Translations under genes and position numbers: made by a program | Assembly (NCBI RefSeq): GCF_000525995.1 | Contig: NZ_AODL01000013.1 | Coordinates: forward strand, 54,450-118,449 | DNA: 64,000 bases | Direction: 5' to 3' | Source: Paenilisteria riparia FSL S10-1204 | GTDB lineage: Bacteria; Bacillota; Bacilli; Lactobacillales; Listeriaceae | Notes under the pieces: generated by a model | Seen by the model: only the letters and a program-made list of their open reading frames with translations | Told to the model about the DNA's origin: nothing | Database searches by the model: none | Shown here: piece by piece, positions 9,041 through 17,135 of the stretch | Position numbering within the stretch: position 1 is the first letter of the stretch | How the letters are laid out: each line of letters opens with the position of its first letter

Positions 9041-9068
9041 ATTATACAACATTTTTTACAAATTGCAA
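9041..9068 (-). promoter_or_regulatory. Sigma-A promoter of nagA
   Basis: TTGCAA (9063-9068) and a perfect TATAAT (9041-9046) are separated by 16 bases on the minus strand, directly in front of the NagR operator. Confidence 0.7.
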
Positions 9069-9275
9069 CCACTTTACATTTCTACTTTTACCCCATTTTT
9101 TGATAAAATAACCTCTTAACTAGGTAAAAATAAGAGACATAAACGCACGAGATTGGCGAAAATGGCTACACTAAAAAATAGTTCTGAGGATTAGTTCCCT
9201 AAATTGTGACGGGTAGGGCGTGTGGGTCTTTGGATAGGTTGGGGGAAGCGGTTAGTGAAAGGAAGTCTGGCGTCG

Positions 9276-9420
9276 AACACTCGTGGGGGATTAACCCCTC
9301 GCTGCGCTCACGCTTATATTGGGACTGTAATTCACTTCGTTCATAACACTCGTGAGGGATTAACCCCTCGCTGCGCTCACGCTTATATTGGGACTGTAAT
9401 TCACTTCGTTCATAACACTC
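9276..9420. repeat. 69-bp tandem repeat, 2.1 copies, between genes
   Basis: Two copies of a 69-base unit (9276-9344 and 9345-9413) differ at one position (GTGGGGG versus GTGAGGG), and the first 7 bases recur at 9414-9420. The unit contains CCCCTCGCTGCGCTCACG and ATTCACTTCGTTC and is more GC-rich than its surroundings. Because 69 is a multiple of three, both strands stay open across it and give repetitive translations that I do not regard as a gene. The rest of the gap (9069-9275) holds nothing else I can identify. Confidence 0.9.
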
Positions 9421-9423
9421 CCA

Positions 9424-9460
9424 ACAAAAAGGATGCAACGTGTCTATCCGCTACATCCTA
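9424..9460 (-). terminator. Terminator of the PspA-like operon
   Basis: On the minus strand AGGATGTAGCG pairs with CGTTGCATCCT (two wobbles) and runs into TTTTTG. Confidence 0.7.
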
Positions 9461-9469
9461 ATCTTTTAT

Positions 9470-10340
9470 TTATGCTTGTGGGCTGTTATCTTTAGCTTTC
9501 TCTTCTTTGTTCTCAAGCTCTGGTATTAAAACTTCTTTTTCTTCAGATGGCTGTTCTTCTTTTGTTTGTTTTTTTGCATCGCGTTCTAGTTCCTCTAACA
9601 TTTCTTCCATGGAGGCATTGTCTTTTTTTCTTGAAGTTCTGTTTCTCGCGCTCGATAATTTCATCGACCATTTTCGTGAAATCTTGAGTTTTACCTTTGA
9701 GTGTTTCTTTGCCTTTTGCTGTCTTCTTCTCAAGTTCTGCCATTAATTCATCGAATGTTTGTGATAGTTCGCTTGTCATATCGGCCTGTTTCTTCGCAGT
9801 ATCGGCTAAGTCACGTTGTTTTTGTGCTTCGTGATAGTCTGATACACTGCCCCAGCTCATATCATGGATAACTTTATCCATTTTTTCTGCTGTTTCTGTT
9901 GCATTCTTCTCCGCTGTTTCTGCTAAATATTGTGTTTTCAAGTTCTTCCATTTCAAGCGCATTTCGTGCATTCGTAATTCCAATTTATCTAGTTGATCTG
10001 ATGCATTATCATAATGAGATTGTGTTGTTGTTAACTGCTCTTTATATTGTGCTACTTCTTCTTTTGCAAAGTTAGCCAGTTTTGTTTCGCCAGCTTCCTC
10101 TGCGATTCCTGCTTGATGCTCGCGTTTTTCGATGTATTTCTCGATTTCTGTGCATTCTTTATAGAATAAAGATTTCAGTTCGCGTTGTTTGTCTACTGCC
10201 CGTTCGATATCCTTCATTTCTTTCTTCGTCTGGTCCATGTAGTAGGATACAGAATTACGTTTCTTCTCATCGCGCTTTTCTTTCATTGTTTCCCAGTCGT
10301 TCGTAACCGCTGTTTTAAATTTATTAAAAAAGTTTGTCAT
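9470..10340 (-). pseudogene. PspA/IM30-like coiled-coil envelope-stress protein, frameshifted
   Basis: The frame starting at 10340 encodes a long, almost entirely helical, charged protein with heptad repeats and no membrane segment, resembling the PspA/IM30/LiaH group that forms rings on the inner face of the stressed cell membrane. The match is by architecture rather than a decisive motif. The frame is lost at a T7 run (9623-9629). With one base removed, FKKK joins DNASMEEMLEELE and continues to a Glu/Lys-rich tail ending NSPQA at 9470, giving 289 residues. It lies 29 bases after a small membrane-protein gene in what looks like a two-gene operon with its own terminator. Sequencing error is the likely cause of the break. 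Confidence 0.7.
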
Positions 10341-10369
10341 TGTTTATTCCTCCAATTGTTTCGTCTATA

Positions 10370-10669
10370 TTAATAGTCAAATGTATTCGGATTGCTAGGT
10401 TTGCGCTTATTTCTCATTAAGAAATAGACAATTGCAGCAATGATCACCACCGTTATAACACCTTGTAAATTAGATAAAATAACTAGTGCGCCAACGCCAA
10501 TAAGTACACCGTATAGAATTTTCTCAGAGGTCGTATTTGCTATCATTAACTGCCTCCAGGCCCAAAAACCGAGTACAGCTCCAATCGCTGCCATAATTGC
10601 AGGCCACAGGAAAACAATGATTGCAATAATAAGTGCTGCGACTAATATTCCAATTATAATTCCTCTCAT
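10370..10669 (-). CDS. Small membrane protein, partner of the PspA-like protein
   Basis: A 99-residue protein with three or four hydrophobic helices (about residues 4-23, 25-40, 50-66 and 68-85) and a basic tail RNKRKPSNPN. I do not recognise a named family, but the layout resembles the LiaI/LiaF-type membrane partners of PspA/LiaH proteins. AGGAGG precedes the ATG. It is the first gene of the pair and could recruit the coiled-coil protein to the membrane; that role is inferred from position only. Confidence 0.65.
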   Translation of the reverse strand: MRGIIIGILVAALIIAIIVFLWPAIMAAIGAVLGFWAWRQLMIANTTSEKILYGVLIGVGALVILSNLQGVITVVIIAAIVYFLMRNKRKPSNPNTFDY

Positions 10670-11338
10670 GACTTTGTCCTCCTCGCTTTACTATACAACT
10701 ATCATAAAAGATATACGTAACTTCGGTAAGCTACTAGGGTTTGAACTTTTACTACAACTCGAGTCCTACTACAAAAAACTTTCTCTTACTCCCAAATTCT
10801 ATAATTTTCATCTCGAAAAAGCAACTCAGTGTATAGGCAAATACCCAACTTCGCCGTTAAAAGCTCTATTCCGATGCTACACTATATGTATCTCTCATAG
10901 TATTGAAGATGCCGCTCTCCCCAATCTTCGGTCAATATATTCGTATACATACCTTCTTGTTTAAACTATTTCATTTATAACTATTTTTATTTTCAAACAT
11001 AAGCATGACCGAAGTGAAGATCCATCTGCGTTTAGAAAATAATCATTTTTCGATATGCTAATATTAATAAATTCAAGGAATCTCTTGCATAAAAAAATCG
11101 TTTTCTATAATCTGAGTAACTATCCGTTTATTTCTTATTTTGATTTATTTATGACAAATTCTATCGATTCAGATTTTTATTTTTTATTTACAAAGGTTAT
11201 ACTCTGGTTGGGAGGTGATAAAACAAAAACAATTTATTCCACTTGTCATGGGAGGTGATTATTCACATATTAAAAAGGGATCTCCAATGTGTAAAGGTTA
11301 CGGTTTTATGGGATGAACTGAAATAGAGGTGAAGGGGA
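10670..11338. other. 669-base gap without a convincing gene
   Basis: AT-rich. A plus-strand frame is open to 10964 but starts inside the neighbouring gene and has no recognisable product. TTGCAT (11085-11090) and TATAAT (11106-11111) form a weak promoter with a 15-base spacer. Two strong Shine-Dalgarno-like GGGAGGTGAT sequences (11210-11219 and 11250-11259) lack a start codon at normal distance. I see nothing else definite. Confidence 0.4.
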
Positions 11339-11590
11339 ATGAATAGCAGTATAGACAAATATTTAACCACCATTTTAGAAAGTTTGGAAGACGGTGGTTT
11401 ATCATTAACAAATTTCAACAAAGCAAGTTCACAAATAGAGAGAAAAACAGATTTAAGTAAAGATATCATACTTTTAGTCCTCTACACATTGGAAAGCTAC
11501 GGTTATGTTTTTCGCGTATACCATTTGGATGATACCAGCTACCAAATCACACCAAAGGGACAAAAATTAATAGAGAAAAGACGTCACTGA
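11339..11590 (+). CDS. Small hypothetical protein, winged-helix-like
   Basis: An 83-residue basic protein preceded by GAGGTGAAGGGG. Predicted as mostly helical with a C-terminal YQITPKGQKLIEKRR, a pattern common at the wing and last helix of small winged-helix (PadR/MarR-like) proteins. I do not recognise the family and no function is claimed. It stands alone. Confidence 0.55.
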   Translation: MNSSIDKYLTTILESLEDGGLSLTNFNKASSQIERKTDLSKDIILLVLYTLESYGYVFRVYHLDDTSYQITPKGQKLIEKRRH

Positions 11591-11593
11591 GAT

Positions 11594-11633
11594 GAAAAAA
11601 AGCCTGTCGCCAACTGAAGATGTTTGGCGGCAG
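11594..11633 (-). terminator. Terminator of the 68-residue gene
   Basis: CCTGTCGCCAA (11603-11613) and TTGGCGGCAGG (11623-11633) form an 11-base stem with one wobble. The T7 run lies on the minus-strand side, so it serves the gene at 11660-11866. Confidence 0.75.
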
Positions 11634-11659
11634 GTCTCAATAAATTGGTGTAATCAATC

Positions 11660-11866
11660 TCATTTCTTTTCTTGTTTTCGATTTTCATAATTAATGCTTG
11701 TCATTGCACCTTCTGAAACCATGTTATCCCCTTCTAGGTCCTCCATATCTTCTTTGCCCTCTTCAAATGGATCCAATGTTCGCTGATTTAAGATGGTGTA
11801 TGTGACGATGCCACCGACTGCTCCGACGATAGAGCCAATCAATAACCAATTCCTCTTATTTTTCAT
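11660..11866 (-). CDS. Small membrane protein (YtxH-like)
   Basis: A 68-residue protein with one N-terminal transmembrane helix (NWLLIGSIVGAVGGIVTY, about residues 5-22) followed by an acidic, soluble tail. The frame is open further upstream, but AAGGGGAG lies 7 bases before the ATG at 11866. It resembles small YtxH-type proteins in layout only; the function is unknown. Confidence 0.6.
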   Translation of the reverse strand: MKNKRNWLLIGSIVGAVGGIVTYTILNQRTLDPFEEGKEDMEDLEGDNMVSEGAMTSINYENRKQEKK

Positions 11867-11983
11867 TTCGCAACTCCCCTTCAAATATCTTCTCGTATGT
11901 TGTTCTATTTCCCACTCCAAAACAAAGATAAACAGCTTTACAAGAGCACTTGCTAAAAAAACTTATGCAAAACATATATGACA

Positions 11984-12550
11984 TTAAATTTCTCTTACCA
12001 CTTTTGCAGGGTTCCCAACAGCTAGTCTGTCAGATGGAATTGATTTTGTCACAACTGATCCAGCGCCAATAGTTACGTTATCTCCAATTGTTACTCCAGG
12101 TAATATGACAACATTTCCGCCAATCCAAACATTGTCACCAATAGTAATTGGTTTGGTAGTTGTGATATATCGAGTATGTGTTTTGAAATCAATAATTCTA
12201 CTTTTGGCATCAATAGGGTGTTCTGAAGTATAAAGTTGAACGTTTGGGCCAAGCAAGCAGTTCTCACCAATTGTTATCAAGTTATCATCGATGAAAACAC
12301 AATTATAGTTTATAAATGTATTTGCGCCAATTTTAATGTTATTACCATAGTCGCACATAAAGGGCGTCTCTATCCATGCACCATTCCCAACAGCACCTAA
12401 AAGCATCTTTAATATTTGTTCTTTATCGTCAATATTAGATGTATTATTAAGTGTAAGTAAATAATTTCTCGCTAGTTTATATCGCCCAATTAATTCTGCA
12501 TCCCTAGAATCATAAGGTAACCCAGCCATCATTTTTTCTTTTTCGTTCAT
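11984..12550 (-). CDS. Maltose/galactoside O-acetyltransferase-like enzyme
   Basis: A 188-residue hexapeptide-repeat acetyltransferase: an N-terminal Mac domain (EKEKMMAGLPYDSRDAEL), then left-handed beta-helix repeats such as IGANTFINYNCVFID and VWIGGNVVILPGVTIGDNV, with the catalytic histidine in YTSEHPID. Such enzymes acetylate sugars with acetyl-CoA, possibly as detoxification. Length is normal for Maa/LacA. The true sugar substrate cannot be told. Confidence 0.88.
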   Translation of the reverse strand: MNEKEKMMAGLPYDSRDAELIGRYKLARNYLLTLNNTSNIDDKEQILKMLLGAVGNGAWIETPFMCDYGNNIKIGANTFINYNCVFIDDNLITIGENCLLGPNVQLYTSEHPIDAKSRIIDFKTHTRYITTTKPITIGDNVWIGGNVVILPGVTIGDNVTIGAGSVVTKSIPSDRLAVGNPAKVVREI

Positions 12551-12719
12551 AAAAACACACTCCTCTCTTGTTTCGATAAAATTAATTGCTACTATCCCGT
12601 CTATATAAGAGCATTTTTACACTTTTATCAGAGCTAGGAGATATATTACAGATACTGTTAAAATAGCTAGATGAATCTCAATATTCATCGCAACTGCCAA
12701 AAATTAAATAGTATTAATA

Positions 12720-12768
12720 AAAAAAGCAATCTGCCTGTTGAAATAAATTTCAGACATATTGCTTTTTT
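12720..12768. terminator. Terminator for the DUF4064 gene
   Basis: AGCAAT (12725-12730) and ATTGCT (12758-12763) flank a longer imperfect stem with A and T runs on both sides, so it could act on either strand. The rest of the 12551-12841 gap holds nothing I can identify. Confidence 0.5.
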
Positions 12769-12841
12769 GCATGATACGTTTACTCGCTTTCACACTCCAT
12801 ACTATTCTACCCTATGGGGCTCTAAAAGCACGGTTTCTTTC

Positions 12842-13300
12842 TTATATCCCAAACGAATCTTTTGGCTTCCGGACAAAACTTAGAATCGCTGCAATGACAA
12901 GCAGTAAACCAGGTACAAATCCTGCGACAACAAAGCCACCGATTGTTACAAGAATACCTGAAATTAAAAACATGAAACCAGCTAAAACAGGCTTCTTGTT
13001 CCCCGTGATACAAACAAGTCCTATAATTACTAAAACCGTGAATATAATGGCTGCAATCAAGGCCAAAATGGCATATGTATGTACCATATCGAGTATTTGT
13101 TTCGCACTAGGCACTTCCGATACTGGAATACCGGATTCTTTTAGTTGCTTGTAATAATCTTCAGTAAAGGTTTCCGCTCCGCCCGACTTGTTAATAGCTT
13201 TATCTAAAATAAAACCAATAGCTGTAAAACCAAACAGTGTCACCATACCAAACAGCATCCCAATAACAGATAGAACTACCTCTGCTGTACGTTTAATCAT
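12842..13300 (-). CDS. DUF4064-like membrane protein
   Basis: A 152-residue protein with an N-terminal helix pair (residues about 8-33), a short extracytoplasmic loop with KQLKESGIP, and three C-terminal helices (about 70-92, 102-118, 120-140). This layout and the MIKRTAEVVLSVIG start fit the DUF4064 family of Bacilli. Function is unknown. GAGGGAAG precedes the ATG. Confidence 0.7.
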   Translation of the reverse strand: MIKRTAEVVLSVIGMLFGMVTLFGFTAIGFILDKAINKSGGAETFTEDYYKQLKESGIPVSEVPSAKQILDMVHTYAILALIAAIIFTVLVIIGLVCITGNKKPVLAGFMFLISGILVTIGGFVVAGFVPGLLLVIAAILSFVRKPKDSFGI

Positions 13301-13467
13301 ATTAAAACTTCCCTCATTTCCTACGTGTTTGTCTTTAAGTATACTATAAATTTACCCTACTGTAAAAATAAAGTACTATTTAAAATATGCTAGAAGATGC
13401 GTTTTCCTTTAAAAACTTGTATAATTTACATAGAAATGTTGTTATTTTGGAAAAGAGGATATAGACT

Positions 13468-14292
13468 ATGTGGAAAAAAAGTTTATGGATGGGGTTTTTA
13501 TCTGCTATTTTTGTAACGGCGTCGGTCCTAATTTTGATTCAATTACACGGGAACTACCCGAAAGTGAATCAAGGTGCGACACCGACTATTTTTATTCATG
13601 GGTATCGCGGGACAGATCGATCGTTGCATGGGATGATTCGCCGTTTTGATCAGAAGTATGATTGGGCGACAGATGCTTTGACGGTGAAAGTAAGCCCCAC
13701 TGGAGATATCTCAGTAAAGGGGACGTATCCAAAAGATAAAGATAACCCGCTAATCAATATTGTTTTTGCGGATAACCGGGCGACGGTCACACAGCAATCA
13801 CTCTGGACGAAGAAGGTTTTGCGATATTTAGAAGATACGTATAAAATTACAAAATTCAATGCGGTTGGTCATTCGATGGGTGGTGGTGCATGGGTTTCTT
13901 ATCTTGCTTCTTACGCTAATAATCCTAACTATCCAGAAGTTCAGAAGATTGTCTTTTTGGCGGTTCCATTCTATCCTGAAGAATATGTAAACGGGGATCA
14001 AGAAGTAGATTTGGATAACGCAAGCATGATTCATACGAAATTTGCCAAACAAATGGAAGACAAGCTCAATAGCTCGACGCAAATCATGATTATCGGTGGT
14101 AATCTCGAAGACGGTTCCAACAGTGATGGAGAAGTGAAGATTGACAGTGTTATGTATGGAAAAACATTGTTTGCAAACCAAGAAGTGGAAGCACACACGC
14201 TTACTGGTCCCACTGCTAAACATAGTAATATGCATGAACTCCCTGTTGTCGATCATTATGTCGCTAAATTTTTATGGGGATTTAAGGAGTAG
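13468..14292 (+). CDS. Alpha/beta hydrolase, DUF915 family
   Basis: A 274-residue protein with an N-terminal signal anchor (residues about 5-25) and an alpha/beta hydrolase core: oxyanion-side TIFIHGYRGTDRS (near residue 42), nucleophile elbow VGHSMGGG (near 133), and late acid and histidine residues (DGSNSDGEV; AKHSNMHELPVVD). DUF915 proteins are surface-exposed lipase/esterase-like enzymes of Bacilli. A paralogue follows 6 bases later. Substrate unknown. Confidence 0.85.
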   Translation: MWKKSLWMGFLSAIFVTASVLILIQLHGNYPKVNQGATPTIFIHGYRGTDRSLHGMIRRFDQKYDWATDALTVKVSPTGDISVKGTYPKDKDNPLINIVFADNRATVTQQSLWTKKVLRYLEDTYKITKFNAVGHSMGGGAWVSYLASYANNPNYPEVQKIVFLAVPFYPEEYVNGDQEVDLDNASMIHTKFAKQMEDKLNSSTQIMIIGGNLEDGSNSDGEVKIDSVMYGKTLFANQEVEAHTLTGPTAKHSNMHELPVVDHYVAKFLWGFKE

Positions 14293-14298
14293 TTACAC

Positions 14299-15186
14299 AT
14301 GAAGAAAATTTTAACGGTCATTGCAGTCATTGCTCTATTTTTTATTGGTTTTAGTTTTATATTCGGTGCGCATGAAGCGGCGAAAGAGGATACGAAAAAA
14401 ACAGCAACAGTGAAGAAAGCAGCCGCGGTGAATGATTCTGAGAAAGTGAAAACAATCGATGTACCGACATTGTTTCTTCATGGATATTCTGGGACGAAGA
14501 ATTCGATGGGCCACATGATGAATCGTCTAGCGAGTAATGGGGAGGCAACGCGTTCTTTTGTCGTGTCTGTTACGCCTGAGGGTGTCGTAAATGTAACTGG
14601 TGAGTGGGATAAATTCGCAAAGAACCCGCTGATTCAAGTACTGTTTGAAGATAATAAAAGTTCCCTGACAAACCAGACCGTCTGGTTACAAAATGTCATG
14701 CGCAAATTAAAAAGCGAATATCATATTCCTACTGTTAATGTCGTCGGTCATTCGATGGGTGGCGTGGACTGGACGGGATATTTAGAAGAGGTTGGGAATA
14801 AACCCGACTTCCCTACTGTCAAAAAATTCGTCGCAATGGGCTCCCCTTTTAATGGACTAGAAATAGGTAAAGATGGTAAGACGGCTTATGATTTAACCGA
14901 AACTGGACCTGCGATGCAAACAGAACGTTTTGCTAATTTCATGACAAATAAAAAAGTAATTCCTACAACACTTGAAGTTTTAAACATTGCTGGTGATGTA
15001 GAAGATGGTACGAAGAGTGACACGAGTGTTTCGCTAGCAAGTGCCTTATCTGGGAAATTTATTTTTGATCAGGTGGCGAGTTATAAGGAACTTACGTTTA
15101 CAGGGAAACAAGCACAGCACAGTAAATTACACGAAAATAAAGATGTCGACGCGGCTGTGAGTGAATTCTTGTGGCCGTCATCATGA
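14299..15186 (+). CDS. Alpha/beta hydrolase, DUF915 family (second copy)
   Basis: A 295-residue paralogue of the previous gene. It has a signal anchor, a Lys/Ala-rich linker (about residues 28-50), TLFLHGYSGTKNSM, the nucleophile motif VGHSMGGV, and a C-terminal AQHSKLHENKDVD with the likely catalytic histidine. The two proteins align end to end but have diverged clearly, so the tandem duplication is old. They share an operon and the terminator at 15197-15230. Confidence 0.85.
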   Translation: MKKILTVIAVIALFFIGFSFIFGAHEAAKEDTKKTATVKKAAAVNDSEKVKTIDVPTLFLHGYSGTKNSMGHMMNRLASNGEATRSFVVSVTPEGVVNVTGEWDKFAKNPLIQVLFEDNKSSLTNQTVWLQNVMRKLKSEYHIPTVNVVGHSMGGVDWTGYLEEVGNKPDFPTVKKFVAMGSPFNGLEIGKDGKTAYDLTETGPAMQTERFANFMTNKKVIPTTLEVLNIAGDVEDGTKSDTSVSLASALSGKFIFDQVASYKELTFTGKQAQHSKLHENKDVDAAVSEFLWPSS

Positions 15187-15196
15187 TGTATAAGAA

Positions 15197-15230
15197 AAGC
15201 GCTGAATCCAGAACGATTCAGCGCTTTTTT
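15197..15230. terminator. Bidirectional terminator
   Basis: AAGCGCTGAAT and ATTCAGCGCTT are perfectly complementary around an 8-base loop, with TTTTTT on the plus strand. It separates convergent genes. Confidence 0.85.
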
Positions 15231-16287
15231 ATGCTTTCTTTTGTTTCTTTTTGAACCCCCAAAAATTGCGGTTATTTAGTTCGCTCTCGTCCCCTCTTAC
15301 GCCTAAAACGTCGAATAAGAACACAACGACTGGGATTCCTACAACTAACCCCCAAACGCCGAAGAAATGTTCTGAGAAGATAAGGATGATGAATGTGTAG
15401 AATACAGGTAAATCGGTTTTTGATGACATTAGTTTTGGATTTAAGAAATAGGTTTCGATGGCGTGCACGATAACAACAGTGATTAATATGACGATAACAT
15501 CTGTAATTCCGCCGACCGAGTACGCAATAATGGATAGCGGAATGCAGGAAATGATGACTCCAGCTACTGGTATTAGTCCTAAAAGGAAAACCATAATGGA
15601 TAATGTCAACACTTGTGGGAAGCCCATCGCGATGAGTGCAATTGTCGTTAAGAACGTATTGACAAGCGCGATTAAGAATTGTGCTTCTAGTACGACTCCG
15701 AATGTGCTGACGAATTTTTTGCCAAAGTAGGCAATTTCTCGGAACACTGGACCGATTTTGCTTGTTAAGAACTTGCTTGAAAATTGGACTACACGTTCTT
15801 GCTCAAGTGAGAAGAACAGGCTTAGAATCAATGCCATGAAGAATGATGCACCAATACTTCCGATACCGCTCAGTGAGCCAATAATGAATTTCAAACCAGA
15901 ATTGATATAAGCTTTAATATTTGAGTCGTTAATAAGACCCATAACGTATTTAATAAAATCGTTGTTTCCTGGGTTATTGTAAAATTTCATGACTGCGTTG
16001 AATGTATAAATAATTTGCTCGATAATGATTGGCAAATAATGTGTTATCGCGATGTAAAGGAATATGACAATTAGTATGTATAATATCGTCACGATGAGCT
16101 TTCTTGGCACCTTTACCCACCGCAAAATCACTTTTTCCAACCGTGTAATTAAAAATGTAAAAATAAATGTGAGTAAGATTAAGTCAATCATACTCCTTAC
16201 TAAATAAAGGACAAAAATGAGTAGCGCGAAAATCAGAACTCGCTGCAATCCTATATTTGCTTTAAATTTCTCCCATAGTTCTTCCAC
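15229..16287 (-). CDS. AI-2E family transporter (putative exporter)
   Basis: A 352-residue membrane protein with about eight helices in the AI-2E/UPF0118 arrangement. Recognisable pieces are SLFFSLEQERVVQF, FVSTFGVVLEAQFLIALVNTFLT in the middle, LGLIPVAGVIIS and the C-terminal VVIVHAIETYFLNPKLMS. The family exports small molecules or ions, and the autoinducer-2 link is only partly established. I prefer a GTG start at 16287 because GGAGTGG lies just upstream; a TTG five codons earlier is possible. Confidence 0.88.
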   Translation of the reverse strand: MEELWEKFKANIGLQRVLIFALLIFVLYLVRSMIDLILLTFIFTFLITRLEKVILRWVKVPRKLIVTILYILIVIFLYIAITHYLPIIIEQIIYTFNAVMKFYNNPGNNDFIKYVMGLINDSNIKAYINSGLKFIIGSLSGIGSIGASFFMALILSLFFSLEQERVVQFSSKFLTSKIGPVFREIAYFGKKFVSTFGVVLEAQFLIALVNTFLTTIALIAMGFPQVLTLSIMVFLLGLIPVAGVIISCIPLSIIAYSVGGITDVIVILITVVIVHAIETYFLNPKLMSSKTDLPVFYTFIILIFSEHFFGVWGLVVGIPVVVFLFDVLGVRGDESELNNRNFWGFKKKQKKA

Positions 16288-16449
16288 TGAACACCACTCC
16301 AATCGTTTTCTTTACCATTCTAGCATACTTTGCTTCTTTTCTGAAAAAAATATGTGGCCTTTTATTTTATTTTCCTCTTTACTTTTTTCTAAAAATCGCG
16401 TAATATATCCTATGAACCAATCATCCTACCTTTAAAGGAGTTTTAAAAT

Positions 16450-17118
16450 ATGCTACATAAATTAGAAAAAAAATCGTTGGTAGAACAAGTATATAGCCAA
16501 ATTGAAGAGATGATTAAGCGTGGTGTTTGGGAAATCGGAGATCGATTACCGACGGAAGCGGAATTGATGGCGCAATTTGGTGTGAGTCGCAATACGTTAC
16601 GGGAAGCAATTCGTGCACTGGCACATGTTGGTTTACTAGAAGTGAAGCAAGGTGATGGAACATTTGTTTTAACAACGAGTGAATTAAACGCGGTTTTGCA
16701 AAAACGGATTCAGAGTGCGGCTGTTTTGGAGATTTTAGAGGTTAGGCATGCACTGGATCGGGAAGCCGTTTCGCTTGCTTGTTTACGTCGCACAGAGGAA
16801 GATTTGGCGGAGATGGAGAAGTTTCGCGATCTTTGTTTTCAATATACGACAGAGAATAATTTAGAGAAGTTTGTGGAATCGGATTGGCAGTTACATCAGG
16901 CGATTACGGCTGCTTCTTATAATCCTTTACTTATCGATATGTACGCGCATTTATTTGAAGAGATTCAAATTTCGATTACGAGTACGACAGAAATGAACGA
17001 TGCGAGCGCGGCTGGGCATAATGACTTGATTTTGGCTATTCGGAATCAAGATGCGGCTTCTGCGGTGCATTGTGTGGATATGTATATTTCGCACTTTAAA
17101 CAAATTATTTTGCCGTAG
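16450..17118 (+). CDS. GntR-family regulator, FadR/FCD subfamily
   Basis: A 222-residue regulator: winged-helix DNA-binding domain (about residues 10-75; LPTEAELMAQFGVSRNTLREA) and a helical FCD ligand domain whose metal-binding histidines lie in DWQLHQAI, AAGHNDLI and SHFKQI. AAAGGAG precedes the ATG. It is 17 bases upstream of an MFS transporter gene on the same strand, so it probably controls that gene in response to the transported compound, which is unknown. Confidence 0.88.
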   Translation: MLHKLEKKSLVEQVYSQIEEMIKRGVWEIGDRLPTEAELMAQFGVSRNTLREAIRALAHVGLLEVKQGDGTFVLTTSELNAVLQKRIQSAAVLEILEVRHALDREAVSLACLRRTEEDLAEMEKFRDLCFQYTTENNLEKFVESDWQLHQAITAASYNPLLIDMYAHLFEEIQISITSTTEMNDASAAGHNDLILAIRNQDAASAVHCVDMYISHFKQIILP

Positions 17119-17135
17119 AAAGGGGAATGAACTAG

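Noticed and set aside
9276..9420. CRISPR-like array
   Set aside because: Only two contiguous copies without spacers and no cas genes nearby.
9199..9461. Open frames on both strands across the 69-bp repeat, with Arg/Glu-rich repeated peptides
   Set aside because: They arise because the repeat unit is a multiple of three and lacks stops; there is no ribosome site and both strands are equally open.
10440..10964. 174-codon plus-strand frame
   Set aside because: Its first two thirds are antisense to the small membrane protein gene, it has no ribosome site, and the remainder gives no recognisable protein.
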